This document shows, piece by piece, positions 46,086-58,359 of a stretch of DNA of 64,000 bases (position 1 is the first letter of the stretch; every line of letters begins with the position of its first letter). Under the pieces are notes generated by a model. The model was not told the origin of the DNA and made no database searches. It worked only from the letters and a program-made list of their open reading frames with translations. The position numbers and the translations under genes were made by a program. This DNA is from Lepisosteus oculatus (taxonomy: Eukaryota > Chordata > Actinopteri > Semionotiformes > Lepisosteidae). The DNA is taken from NCBI RefSeq assembly GCF_040954835.1, contig NC_090711.1, positions 13,449,001 through 13,513,000 of the forward strand, given 5' to 3'.

Positions 46086-46352
46086 TGTGGTGAGGAAGAG
46101 TTTTCCAAAGACAAGCAGCAACTGCTGAAAGGACTCAAACCGCTAATGTACGATGTTGGGATACTGACGAGCCAGGACTACCTGAACGAAGTGATGGAAC
46201 TGGGATATGTGGGGGTAGTAACTCTGGAAGGTATGGTACACAGGAGACAGGCCATGCAGTGCCTGGTCCAAGAGAACAATGGGAGAATATTAAAGCTGTT
46301 GTCAATGAAGGCCTGTGCTCCATGTCTACATTATAAGGACATAAGGTCTTGA
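46086..46352 (+). other. Unassigned open segment with protein-like composition
   Basis: Open for 88 codons between stops. The frame includes EEEFSKDKQQLLKGLKPLMY and then a helix-prone stretch (GILTSQDYLNEVMELGY, MVHRRQAMQCLVQENNGRI), richer in charged amphipathic helix than random AT-rich DNA would give. I recognise no family. There is no clear acceptor upstream; a possible donor AAG|GTATGG occurs at 46230. It could be a decayed retroelement or gene piece, an exon of an unseen gene, or chance. Confidence 0.3.
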
Positions 46353-46359
46353 CAGACTA

Positions 46360-48680
46360 GGGAATTTTCTTTTTTCATAAGAATATTATCCTGAATCATA
46401 AAGATAGAAAGTGTTATCCCCTTTTCTGTGATTAATTAGAATTTTGGGGAAAAGAGTAATTGGTCCTCCATAAAATAATGATCAGATATTTTTCTCTTAA
46501 GAAGGAAATGTTAGGACTTTATTTTGCACTAGTAGGGCTTAAATCCATCAAATACACTAGCAGACAAACCAGAAGAGCCCAGCTGTGGTGAGCACCCCTA
46601 AAGTGTCACATTTTATTTGTGGTTCCAAAATTCTTTATTAAACATGTTTTTAATGTAAAAACAAGCTGCTTAGAAGACGTGCCTTTAAAAAGCATTATCC
46701 TGTAGTGCATATTGTATTAACATGGTATTATTGTGGTCCAGAGGTCTCAGATGTCAACGATTTCTATTTAACATTGTTAAGACCATTTTAAATACCTTAA
46801 CTAAACTGTTTTAGCCAATGGTTTTATTAAAGCTTTTTGTTTTACTGTGGTGTTGTTTCATACAAATACAAACCAACACAATTTTCATTTTACATAAGTA
46901 AAACAATTCTCTCTAACAATGATAATGATTTCTAATCTGTATTCTGGAACAAAGCTCTTATTTTCTTGTTTTTTTTATGGCTGTTTAATATACTTTGCCT
47001 TCTGTTGATGTTTGTGTAACTTCACTATTAGCTCTGTGCTCTGTGGAGAATTTTCTTAATTGATCTTCAACCCATGAAACAGAAGCCATTATATTTGGGA
47101 AGAAATTAGAAATTTAAATGTCTGTATCCCAGTTGACCATTTACTGTACGGTCCCTTTGATCTGAGTCTTGAATGATGTTGGAACGAATTAAACTACAAA
47201 GCTACCATCTCCCGGATGGTAAAACTTAATTTCTATTATTTATTTTTGAAAGGAAAACGAGTTCAGGCACCATACATGCCGCCTTGACACTGTGTAACAT
47301 GAATCACAAGAGGTACAATGATTACACTTGAATCTTAGCATTAATTCACTTTTTTATTTTATAATGGAACAGGGGGACATGCTATATGCACAGATGAGAA
47401 TCAAAGCCATTTAGGTGTATTGAACAAGCATAATCTACAGAAAAGAACCCGGAGAAAGTATTTTACAGAGTTTAAAACAAATATCTGGGAGAAGGTCGAA
47501 CCCTAATCCTGCCCCCTTCCCTCTGCCTACATAAAAGTATCCTGCCTCTTGTTTTTACTTGTTTTCACATCTCTCCCAGCATCTCATCTTCCCTGTCACA
47601 GAGACTTGACTCTCCTCAGCCAGGTGAGTCACCCCAGTAAAGCTGCCTGTTTGAATCACGCCCCTTCTCAGTTTTAAATAGGTTCTGACTGAACTACAGA
47701 GATGTAGGCAGTGTCTTTCCTTTGCAAATCTAAAATTGCCAATATTGTTTTTATTATAGATCCACCCAATTCGGAATTCACAAGGACTAATGGCATTCAA
47801 GATTTAGATGTTTTTTTTAACACACTGCAATCTCTGTTCAAGTGGTTTAAAGGTATGAGGAAGAGAGAGTTGTCAACAATTACATCACACCAGCCGGCAA
47901 ACAGCCAGGATGTAGCAGGGTCCTTTTTGCTAGGGAGCTCAGAGAGCACTGGTCGCATAATCCCAGTTTTTGCTCTGAAGGCATAGGTCTAATTGTGGTT
48001 GTTGTTCCTCAGTCAGAGGAGGCCAACGATGTGACCCAGGCTCAAACCCATGACATCTGGATCAGGGAGATCAAGCTGCACGTCCTGTGAGCACTTTTAC
48101 CACTTGAAACACCCAAGCAATGCTTTTACAAGTAATGCTAACCATACCGAAGATCAGGCTAATGATTGATTACAAGCTAAATCTGTCCAGTACATATCAT
48201 ATTTGACATGATCTCTATTAGAATGAGGAGTTCCTTTAATCTCTACTATGCCATAAGGACAAACTGTACAGAGCCGCCTACGGCATGTCTCTGAGATTGT
48301 GTAAGACAGTGCAATATCCACCTCTCCCACCCCCTTTTCTCTTTCCTGCTTCTTCAAACCCTTTTATCTGTGCTTCACTGTGTTGTGCCATATGTTTCTA
48401 TTTCTTTATGACCTATTTATTCATTTACTTCTTTCTAAACCAGTAGCCAAAGCAATGTTTTATCTTCTTTTGTCAGATGACAATAATAGAGGTAGTACAC
48501 ACTGTATGTGTCACGTTTGTGTGAATTGTGTATTTACAGTCTTTAATTAATTTCCTGGTTCTCATTGGTAATAACCAGGCTTGCCTTCTGCAACCCCACA
48601 GAATGGCTAAAGTAGAAGCAGTTAAGAAGCTATTTTCTTTAGAAATCAATGTGAACAGCTTGATCTGATTGATTTGCATC
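46360..48680. other. Intergenic, nothing recognised
   Basis: AT-rich; no coding exon or repeat identified. Confidence 0.45.
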
Positions 48681-48689
48681 AGAAAACCA

Positions 48690-49722
48690 CCATGGACTCA
48701 TTCCAAATGACTTTGCTAAATGGTGTGATGAGTTCTCTTTGCAGTTAAATGTTTTAAAAACAAAGGAAAACAATGCAACACCCCTCTAACCTAATTGTAA
48801 TTAATGGTCAGACTTTGGAAATTATCAATGACTACAAGTACTTAGGACTCGTCATTGACAAAAATCTGAACTGGGAAGAAAATGCTGCGACACCTACTGC
48901 ATGTAAGCACCTATATAAAAAAGGAGACTGTTTCTAAGGAAACTAAACCATTTCAAGGTATATAGTCATCCTAACACTACAAGTCTTCAATTGAAAGTAT
49001 TTTAACATACTGTTGCATTTGGGGGTTTGTGTGTACCATCAGTACCATGGGGCGGAGCAGTGGCTCTGTGGCTAAGGATCTGCGCCAATGGCTGGAAGGT
49101 TCTGGTTCGTATCCTGTGGCCAGCTACTCTGTTGGGCCCCTGAGCAAGGTCCTTAACCCCAACTGCTCCAGGGGCACTGTATAAATGACTGACCCTGCAC
49201 TCTGACTCCAAGCTTCTCTCCCTGTCTGTGTGTCTCATGGAGAGCAAGCTGGGGTCTGTGAAAAAAGACAAATTCCTAATGCAAGAAATTGTATATGACC
49301 AATAGAGTGATCTGATCTTGATTATAAAAGGCTGGAAAAACTAATCAAATAAGTAGGACATTAATTGGGGCCAACCAAATCGCCTTAAACATCCTTTACA
49401 AAGAGAGGGTGACAAGGAAAGCAAAGTGTTTTATGGATTTTGTCTCTCACTCCCTCCACTGCAAGTTTACACTTCTCCCATCTGGGAGACTCCTCTGTGT
49501 CCTCAGGTATGATACAATAGACACAGGAAATCTTTCACCCCCACTGCAACATCTCTTTCAAATAATGTATTGTAACTATCTTCTCCCTTATCTTGATACT
49601 GTATAACATTGTTGCACCGATATCTTGGTAGGTAAATTTTGTCTGTCATTGTGTTTTTATGCTGGAAGTGTGCTGTAAAACACATTTCCCCAGTGCGCCA
49701 ATAAAGCTTGAATTGAATTGAA
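48690..49722 (+). mobile_element. L2/Rex-like LINE 3' part, interrupted by a SINE
   Basis: Plus-strand pieces of the C-terminal part of a reverse transcriptase ORF: DFAKWCDEFSLQLNV (48707-48751 region), DYKYLGLVIDKNLNWEEN (48830-48883) and, after the SINE, a decayed tail around 49380-49500. It ends in the LINE-type 3' terminus CCAATAAAGCTTGAATTG. Several stops and shifts make it dead. A family-A SINE sits inside it at 49048-49320. Confidence 0.75.
49048..49320 (+). repeat. tRNA-headed SINE, family A (copy 3), nested in a LINE
   Basis: Begins GGGGCGGAGCAGTGGCTCTG. A-box-like TGGCTAAGGAT and B-box-like TTCTGGTTCGTATCC follow, with body GGGCCCCTGAGCAAGGTCC and CTCATGGAGAGCAAGCTGG, and it ends at GAGTGATCTGATCTTG. 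The nesting shows that it is younger than the host LINE. Confidence 0.85.
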
Positions 49723-49870
49723 GTGGAGTTGATTTGCATGGACTGTGGAAGAAAAGCAGAACCCCCCAAAAAAATGCCGATGAGAATATGGGTAGATTAT
49801 ACAAACTCCTTGGTCTGGGACTGAACCCAGGGCCTAAGTGATAACCACTGTGTCACCAAGTTGCCGACAT
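49722..49870 (-). repeat. tRNA-headed SINE, family B (copy 10), fragment
   Basis: Reverse fragment abutting the LINE 3' end: TTACAAACTCC-type segment ATACAAACTCCTTGGTC, CTGAACCCAGGGCC and GATAACCACTGTGTCACC. Confidence 0.6.
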
Positions 49871-50156
49871 GCTGTGATATTAGGTGCAATTTGTACATGC
49901 ATCAAATATCTTTGCTCTAGCAGTTTTGATTATGCAGTTGTGTCCAACGAACTTTCTTTTGTCATGTTTTTCCTTTTATCATCACAGTGCTTGCAAAATC
50001 GCTAATAAAGACAACTCACAAGCCCTGTATAAAAGGTGCTGTTTTTGTAATCTATAGAGTCAAATTGCAGTAGTGCATTTTCTCTTTCTGATAAGCAACA
50101 AGCGGGCTTTAAAGTAGACATCTCTAGTGCTTTCCTAATCTTTATTCTTTTTATAG

Positions 50157-50230
50157 ATGAAGAAGACGTATGTGCCAGAATCGGACAATGCAAGCTCGAA
50201 AACAGACATTGACAAGACTGCTTTCGAGAG
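50157..50230 (+). other. Orphan exon-like segment
   Basis: A strong acceptor (TTTATTCTTTTTATAG) and a strong donor (GAGAG|GTAAGTTT) enclose 74 bases. Only one of the three frames is open; it starts ATGAAGAAGACG and reads MKKTYVPESDNASSKTD, ending in a split codon. I do not recognise the protein. No partner exon was found within the window, so this could be an internal or first exon of a gene or long noncoding RNA between ZGPAT and CHRNA4, or a cryptic site pair. Confidence 0.35.
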
Positions 50231-51179
50231 GTAAGTTTCGATAAATCATGAATCTCAATCAACTGCTGATATAAAGTTTTGGATGGCAGAGTGGTACTCT
50301 ACCACTCACTCTGTCTGAGATATTGCATGTTTTCCTACTTCACTGACACAGCCCAAAGAAAGGCAAATGAAAGTCTGCATCTTCTCCTCTTCTGGCACCA
50401 ACAAGAGTCCCATTTCAAGCCAGGGAATACTTTTCTCAATGACAAACACCCTCACATCTGAGCTCCCTCTGCCTGAACTAATTCGAATAAATCAGGGCTC
50501 TTATCAGCTGTCCTCTGTTACTTGGGATTTCCTGGCAAATGAGAGTCTGTGTTTTGACAACTAGATGTGCAGGTGGCTTGGCTAACTGACTGCAGTAATG
50601 TGTGCTGGGGTTCAAATACATTTCAGGAACTGTAATGACAGAGGAACGAATATCCATATCTAGCATAAGGCAAACAGAGCAGCACTGCTGCTGTGTATTT
50701 AATAATGTATATTTCATTGTATTTGCTAATGTATTTAATAATTCTAACTTCAATATTGTGTGAACTGAGAAAACCAAATGCTTTGGCACATTCTGCAAAG
50801 AACTCTGTGATTTTTTTTATTGCAATATGAAGGGATTTGTTCAGATTTCTTAAATGCCAACAATGAAACAATTATTAAAATTATAACCCTTTTACGCCTC
50901 TGTAGTTCCATTAATTAGACATCTTTGTGCATTTTTAATTTATTACAGATAAAACTACCCGTCTCTGATTCCCATGTGTATCTTTATAAGCTCTGTATCT
51001 ACCGTTATTTAATTTCAATTAATAACACTTGCACTATCACTTCAACTGGGTGAAGACTATATGAAATCCCTGGTTGTTAATCCAGTTTAACCCATCTTTC
51101 TCTGTGCTGCTTGAACCAGAGTTGTTGTAGAATAGGACCTGCTCAACTCTAAGGAAGTACAGAGTCAAATCATCATTAT

Positions 51180-51730
51180 TGTGTCAATAAAAAATTCATT
51201 ATTTTCATATGAACAAGGTTGTGCAGTGAAAAATTGATGTAATTGATGAAGTCAGTAAAAGAAGGCCAGAATATCACCCGAAGGTTTTTCAATTTAGACT
51301 GAAGCTCAAGTACAGTACCATCCACAGACAGGGTTACAGGATTGGCTTTACAAAGTTGATGGGGGGTGCTAATAAGCATGACTTCAGTCTTGTCACAGTT
51401 AAGATTAAGGACATTCTGAGTCATACAAGTTTTTATGTCAGAGATGCAATTAGGTAGAATAGAGACAGCCACATTAGTGTCAGGTTAGGTTTGGATGTAT
51501 GGTTGAGTATCATCAGCATAGCAATTATAGTTGATGCCATGTGATCCGTAAAAGCTGACCAAGTGGAAACATATAAATGCTGAAAAGTAAGGGGCCCATT
51601 ATTGAGCCCAGAGGAACACCAGATTTAATGAGACCAATTTCAGCCAAGAGAGACAAAGTGACAGCGATTAGACTTGAACCATTTGAGAATAGTTTCAGAA
51701 ACTCCAAACAGTCTCCAGATGAGAAAGTAG
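51180..51730 (-). mobile_element. L2/Rex-like LINE fragment (reverse transcriptase core)
   Basis: On the minus strand the RT palm motifs are visible: SGVPLGSIMGPLLFSIYM (about 51635-51580), then CYADDTQ with the catalytic YADD (about 51525-51505), then NCDKTEVMLI (about 51410-51380). A stop after the YADD and shifts make it inactive. The more distal part (up to about 52560) may belong to the same element but is too decayed to claim. Confidence 0.75.
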
Positions 51731-51739
51731 GAGATCAAG

Positions 51740-53280
51740 AAGAATTAGGATAGAAAGAGAGCCCGAATCAGAAGCTATTAACAAAACCATTTGTTTTGGA
51801 GTTCAAATTGAATGGGATATATGTTGGCTTTCAGGATAAATGTGCACTGTAACTGAGACAGGTCTTGCAGTAAAATAAGACTTTTATGGCGACATCACTA
51901 TCTAGGACAGTAGCCTTTTAGAGGACTGGGTTTTCTGCAGTTTGTAAGGATGGTACAAGTTTGGCACAGAGAGTAGATAGAAACCTCGATCTAATCGCAT
52001 GTAACACCACCTAAAGTGTGTAACAAATTTCATCCTGTTTTATAACTGCCCTTGGTCTCTTAAAAGCATTCAGATCCATTGAACCAGGTCTTCAGTTTAA
52101 AGGGTTTCATGCATGTTTAGACTAACACACACTCAGGACTGCACTGTACCTGTGATAGCAGCAAACTGCCTCAAGACATTTCTAAAAACAGATGACTGCG
52201 CTCATTATGTAAGTAGATATGGCTTGGGGAAGCAATTAAGAACAAAAACCTTGAATTATTTCTGAACACCCACACAGTATTTAATCAACTCTCCCCACCT
52301 ATTTACATCAAAGTACTTGGAAGATCTGGTCTGGGTTCAGCACTGGTAAATTATGGATGAGCACATTATTGCAGTAGGAGAAAGCTGCACAGAGGCAAAA
52401 GCAGGCATATAAGGTACATACAAACCAAATTTGATTAGTTTTAAAAAGCTAGTTTCATAGCATAACCTTTTGATGGGCATTACAAGGTTGTTGCTGGAAT
52501 AAATTCTTTTGTGAGGCTGGGAGGTGTGTCAAGTATAGCAGAGATAGGGATTCATGCATCTGACTAGCCCATTACAGGTGGTATACTATATGTGCTCAAA
52601 TGCTCAGACTTAAGCTATCTTGCTCAATTTAAAATCAGGCAATGAAATGACTGGAGTGACTAAACCAGTCCACTGTCTTGCTAAGTTACTGGAAAGTCTT
52701 TCTTCAATGGGTATCTCATAGGGTACAGAAGTAGTTTTCTCCTGGCGTGTCTCTTTGCAGCAGAGCAGAGGTCATCTTAGTCTCATGGAGGAGAAGTGTG
52801 TCAAATGGCTTTTTGACATTGTTGGCCCATACTCGTCCACTATCTGGATAGTACCAGCGTGACGTTTTCTACTTTCTGGTTGTAAGTGGTCTCCACTCTG
52901 GTATGGACTCCTCCCTCTAGGAGCTCACAGGAGCTGCTCTTGCAGAAGCCTACACAGACCTCTTCCTTCTCCTAATCTTTCCTTGTGCACACAACTGAAA
53001 CACACCGTTAACTCCACAGACCCCGGTTTTCTGCATCTTCACTACTTACTAAACTCCTTCCCTCAGCACCCCCTTTTCTCCCAGCTGACCCGGTTTGGCC
53101 CAGGATGCCTTTCTAGAACAAGGGCTGTCATCCCTGACACAGAAGCAGTTGGGATTGACGTTTCCTAACTCTCTCCAATTCTCAATTTCCGACTGCCCAT
53201 CTGCGTGCAGCACTTACAGAATGGCTCGAGGAGAACTCACTATTAAGATCATACTATCCTCTCACTTTCAACTGTTATGA
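51740..53280. other. Intergenic, unassigned
   Basis: Possibly includes the decayed 5' part of the LINE just before it. No gene features. Confidence 0.4.
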
Positions 53281-53284
53281 AAGA

Positions 53285-53842
53285 ATAACAATAATATCCT
53301 TTTACTTACAGTATATAGAGCTTTTTTGGACCCTCCACTCAGGACACTTTACAGGTAATGGAGATAACCTCCACTACCACCTGTGTGCGGCCCCACCTGG
53401 ATGATGTGACGGCAGCCATACTGCACCAGTACGCTCCCCACACACCAGCTATCAGTGGGGAGGAGAACACAGTGATGAAGCCAGTTCAGAGATGGGGATT
53501 ATAAGGAGGCCAATGGGAAATTTGCTCAGGACACCAGGGTAACACCCCTAATTGTTTCAAGAAACGCTCTGGTATTTTTAATGACCACAGAGAGTCAGGA
53601 CCTTAATTTTATGTCTCATCCAAAGGATGGTGACGTTTTACAGTATAGTGTCCTTGTCACTTTACTGGAGCACTAGGACCCACACAACCCACAGGGTGAG
53701 CGCCCCCTACTGGCCCCACTTACACTTCCACCAGCAACCTTGTTTTTCAGGAGCAGTTTTTCCCAGGAGGTCTCCCATCCAGGTACTGACCAGGTTTACA
53801 GTGGGTCGGCTATTGTGAGTTGATATGCAGTAGCTGCTGGCT
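53285..53842 (-). repeat. 5S rRNA-derived SINE (copy 4), near full length
   Basis: Reverse orientation: the 3' end first (CCCTCCACTCAGGACACTTT), then CACCTGGATGATGTGACGG, GACGTTTTACAGTATAGTG and GGTGAGCGCCCCCTACTGG. The 5S-head complement (GGTCTCCCATCCAGGTACTG) runs to about 53835. The 5S C-box region is readable; the A box is decayed. Confidence 0.85.
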
Positions 53843-53849
53843 AAGGGTA

Positions 53850-55235
53850 ACCTATGCCAGAGTCACATACTGTAGCGTCGTCTCTCACCCTCACACCTCA
53901 CACCAGAGGTTCCACTCTCTTGCTATACCGATTAGACACAGATTGAACCTCTTTTCCCTAGCTGATCTTATAAACCTCTTAGTCACCTAGAGGAGTCCCT
54001 AATTCCACACAGAGCCTATCCTGACAGTTCCTTTGGAATTTCCTCACATAGAATTTTACTCCCTCTGAGCGATGAAGACTCACTCAGAAAAGCTGTGTAT
54101 TATTCTACAGCTTTTCTCACGTAACAGGAGTTTTTAAATGATAAGATTTAAACAGCCACTACACAGTAAATGAACTACACAGTTAATTTTATCCATTTAC
54201 TAAATACAGCTCAAATAATTCTGAAGCCATGTCCTCTTAATTGGCTGTAAATGATTTAATCCAATTATTTAAATCCAGATAGATGAATAAACACAATAAT
54301 TCAAGGTGCGTGATATTAACAAGTCATCAAAAAAAACACTTGAAAAACATCACTACAGGTGCTGTGCTCGTAATTCTACCTAGCACAAAATTAAAAATGT
54401 GTCATGTTTTGATTTATTACTAGATTTTAATTTATTCAAGAAGAAAATAGATGAACAGGCTAATGGATAAAAAAAATCATTATGTTTTTAGCTTGTGACT
54501 CAAGGATGACATGCCACAAAGCAATTTAATTTTGTCCAGGGTTCCTGAGTGCAGTAGACATTTAACAATGAAATTAGACAAGGAAGAAGTTTAACCTTGA
54601 CAGAAGCAACCAGTTTCCACAATGTGCTTACTCTTTTTTTTCTAACCGATCAATGAGTGTCCAATTCACTAAAGCTTCTGAAATACAATAGCAGTGACCT
54701 CCCGCGTTCTGTCTGACTAACACCATAAATTATTTTGATCAGTGGCAAGTTTACTGTCAATACATCTAAGCGGGAGGTTGATATTATTTCTGACTGAGGG
54801 ACATCTTCTCAAAAAAGCTCCCAATAATTACTTTTAAAGGTGCAAAAAATGTTTTGTTACTCAATTATGATGATTTCCCCCAACCCTAACCAAAATAATG
54901 AGATTCACATCTGAAGATATCATGCATACTCCTCCTAAAAATTATAAATATTTATATATAAAAGAAAAACCGACAAACAGCAGGTCCATTTAATGTTTTA
55001 GACTTATAGTGTTTCTTTGCTGCTGGGGTTCTTGATATCCATAGCTTCATGGTTTAAAGACCTTGCATGAGTTAAAACCTTGAAAAAATATTGAATGACC
55101 TTTTTGTCATTTTTTTATCCCATCCAGTATATTTAATCTCTTTCTCTGTGAGTTCTTGTCATATCTTACTTTTTTCATAGGTTTGTCTGTTGGGACTATA
55201 TGAGTGTTGAAATAAGACCCTATTAGGTACATCAG
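53850..55235. other. Intergenic, nothing recognised
   Basis: AT-rich; no exon or repeat family identified. Confidence 0.45.
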
Positions 55236-55239
55236 GCTT

Positions 55240-55985
55240 GGTTTTAATCTTTGTCACTTGCTCTGTATTTAAGCATCCTCTGCATAGAGGTGAAACGTTT
55301 TAACTGAAAGCAAATGTGCATATTTGTTGTGCATATCACAGATGACCTCACTTGGACCATCAACACCACCTCACTAGCTAAAAAAAGCACAACAATGTCT
55401 CCACTTCCTGCGGCGACTGAGAAGGTCAAACCTTCCTCCCATACTATCCACATTCTATACAGGTACCATCAAGAGTATCTTGACAAACTGTATCATTGTT
55501 TGGTTTGGGAATTGTAAGGTCTCAGACCACAAGTTCCTGCAACGAATTGTCAATACAGCAGGAAACCTCATTGGAGCCTCCCTTCCACCCACTCAGGACA
55601 TCTATAGTACCACAAACGCTGCACACACCAGGCATCCAGTATTGTGCACATTCCCTCCCAGCCCTCCTGCAACCTCTTTGCCCTTCTACCATCTGGTACA
55701 AGGTATCGCAGTATACAGGCTAGCTCCACCACACTCCGTAACAACTTTTTTCCACAGGCTGTCAGGCTCCTCAGCACCCTGGTACCTACTGCACCTACTC
55801 CAAATCTGAAAACCTAGTTCTTTTTTGCCTAATGTCAGGGATCCTGTCTGCTGTCTATGTCTACATTGTTTATAGCATTGCCTTGTCAGTGTCTTCTCTG
55901 TAGACCTGAGGAACGATATCTAGCTCCTCTGTATACAGTACTTTTATATGGCTGGATTGACAAATAAACTTGAACTTGATACTAA
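55240..55985 (+). mobile_element. L2/Rex-like LINE 3' end, comparatively well preserved
   Basis: Codes for the end of a non-LTR ORF2: HITDDLTWTINTTSLAKK, one frameshift, then FLRRLRRSNLPP and ILTNCIIVWFGNCKVSDHK, then QRIVNTAGNLIGASLPPTQD. It decays towards a 3' UTR ending GACAAATAAACTTGAACTTG (about 55980). The 5' part is missing. Confidence 0.8.
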
Positions 55986-55999
55986 TCCTACAGTGTAGG

Positions 56000-57200
56000 A
56001 GAGGTGAACTGAATGTGAAGAAGGATCAGGAGTATGGAACGTACGTATAATGAATATTTATTGGAAGTCAGACAGCAGAGATTTCAGTAGCCTTCTAAAA
56101 GCATGCTCTCTCAGACATGCTCTCTCAGAAGTTCTTTAAACATAGTTTATTACCTATCATGTCAAAATATCTGTAAACGTCCTCCTATGTACAGTAACAT
56201 TATTTCATATTCACAAAGTAATGCACAAAATGCATGCGTGACCAGTAATCTAAATTTTCACCCTCTTCATTCATCCTTATACGGGAGTTTTGTGTCTCCT
56301 TCAGCATCTAACACAGACTTGTTTTAAAGCCTAGGGCTTGTGAATTAGAATTTGTAATCAAATTTGTAGTTAAAAGAATGTTTTTTTAACTCTGAGGACC
56401 ATTAGAACTCAGTGGGTCTGGTGCTTTTAGATACGCTGCAGAGGTTCAGATAAAATACCAAGGTTAAACCTCTTTTTCTTTTTAAAGCAGCATTCCAGTT
56501 TTCCCTCTGTAGTGGAAATTGGTCAGAGGCTGAATGCATTTACTGACTTCAGCTGATAACACATGGGACATCTATTCCTTACTGTTCCTAAAATCCCACC
56601 TATACTTTTCAATAGATTATATTTGCTGTGTTTATATGCTATTAAGTGCACTACAAATGAAGGGACTTAGTATATGAAGGCGGTATTTATTAGCTGTAAT
56701 TATTGGAGCGTTAAATCATATTGTACTATATATGTTTCAGCCAATTAAAACTACCGTATATACCATCTATTTTAGTGCATACAGAAGAAAAAGGCAAGGT
56801 CTATCAAAAGTGGCACAGATTTCATTCATGAATGAACATTTCACACAGAGGAGGGCACATTGCAATCCCAGTAAGCAATCCCCTTTATTTTACAGGCTCA
56901 TATCTTTCCTCTATAATTTTAAACAAAAGATTCTCCTTTCTGAAATTTCTCCACCGTCCACTGAAGACAATAAGTAACTACACACGGATACCACAGCTTT
57001 TTTTGCAGTACACGTTTAATAGATGGTTGTGCAAATGGTTCGATCGTTTGTACAGTACGAAAATGTTCATGTTTACTCTCAAAATGTTTAAAAAACATTT
57101 ATAGTTTTATAAGGGTATTTGTTGTCCTTTAGAAACCAAACTCTAGTGGTGATCAGCTCTAGAAGGTAAAAAACCTGTGGATTTCCTGTTGATCCTATGA
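56000..57200. other. Intergenic, nothing recognised
   Basis: AT-rich sequence with only a short direct repeat (ATGCTCTCTCAGA, twice, near 56102-56130). Confidence 0.45.
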
Positions 57201-57205
57201 CTGCC

Positions 57206-57300
57206 TATGGCAGTGGTTCTTAATCTGGGGTGCACTCACCTCCTGGGAGTGTGAGATGCCCTTGCTGTGGGTGCAAGACATCAGATTTTTCAGAAGGTAA
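57206..57300 (+). mobile_element. hAT-like DNA transposon terminal fragment
   Basis: GGCAGTGGTTCTTAATCTGG followed by GGTGCACTCACC has the look of the terminal inverted repeat of nonautonomous hAT elements (CAGTGGTTCT...). The other end was not found, so this is a remnant at best. Confidence 0.4.
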
Positions 57301-57307
57301 ATCATCA

Positions 57308-57343
57308 ACACAAATTAACCACAGGCATGTGGTTAATTTGTGT
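57308..57343. repeat. Perfect 16-bp inverted repeat (hairpin)
   Basis: Arm ACACAAATTAACCACA (57308-57323), loop GGCA, arm TGTGGTTAATTTGTGT (57328-57343). All 16 pairs match. Confidence 0.95.
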
Positions 57344-57599
57344 ACAGATACAGCTACTTTGTCATCAAACCTAGGTATTTTAAGGCAAACTTAATTTTTC
57401 ATGTCTTAATGTAGCGTGAAATTAAAATAAATATCTTTAATGCTAAAAAGCAAAACATTTTCATGTTATTTTTTATTTCACTGTAAAATTAAAAATAAGA
57501 TAAAATTCTCCCTTTCAATTCTATTGATAAGAAATATTTAAGCTTTAAAGAACAAGCCTTAATTAATTCAAAATTGTTGAAGTAGGTTAAAAAACAGGG

Positions 57600-58060
57600 A
57601 CTACACATTTTTAAGTGTTCTCAGACGAGCGTTTAATGAGTTTTCTTGAAGTTCTGATGAGCAGATCTAGAGGTCTCAGGAAAGGCTGTGCTGATAGATA
57701 AGAACCTGAGAACGATTTCAGACAAGAGAAGGGCCTTTGATCAGCTGAATTTATTTAGTTGCTAGTAGCTAAGTGATCCAAATCTCATCCAGCCATTTCG
57801 TAAAAGAAGAGAAGGGTTTGATTTCAATTATATGGCTGGGCAGCTTGTTTCACACTCCTTTTTTGTTTTGAATTGCTGTTCTCGATCGAAAAAAAAATCT
57901 CTTTTGTTTCTGCTTCTGTCCTGTAGATTCCGTTTCCCTGCTGCTCTTTAAATCCATTGAGTTGATTTTGTTAACATGCTTGAGGGTTCTGAATACTTGA
58001 ATTGGTCAGGACTAAGAAGTTCAGGACTAGGTTTTTTATTTTAATTATAGTTTTTTTATT
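57600..58060. repeat. Dispersed LINE-like repeat fragment 1
   Basis: Contains GAAGGGCCTTTGATCAGCTG, CTCATCCAGCCATTTCGTAA and TGGGCAGCTTGTTTCACACT, phrases that recall a widely dispersed fish LINE segment. A related, more decayed piece follows at 58360-58750 (ATGGTCGGGTAGCTTGCTTC). The orientation is not decided. Confidence 0.45.
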
Positions 58061-58359
58061 GTTAACGGGCCACTGAAACACATTTATTTAACCACGGGAA
58101 TATGTTTAGCCACTGTACATTTGCCCTATTCCAGAGCAGCAATATCTTTTTCTGAGACATTAACAGTACAATATTCTAATTTATAGCACCTGATTCACTT
58201 GAACCACTAAGAGATTTATTTTGTTTTGCTGTTTTTCTTCAGTAAATTTGGCATTTGCGTCTTTAATAATCTTTTTTAATAGAAGAAATGGTACAAGTTT
58301 TTCAAATTAGTTTTCTGCTTTTAGGTCTTTCCTGCTTTTGTCAGGAGACCTAGAAAATA

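Noticed and set aside
55480-55809. 109-codon frame after 55.4 kb as a host gene
   Set aside because: Part of the LINE ORF2 tail and its 3' UTR.
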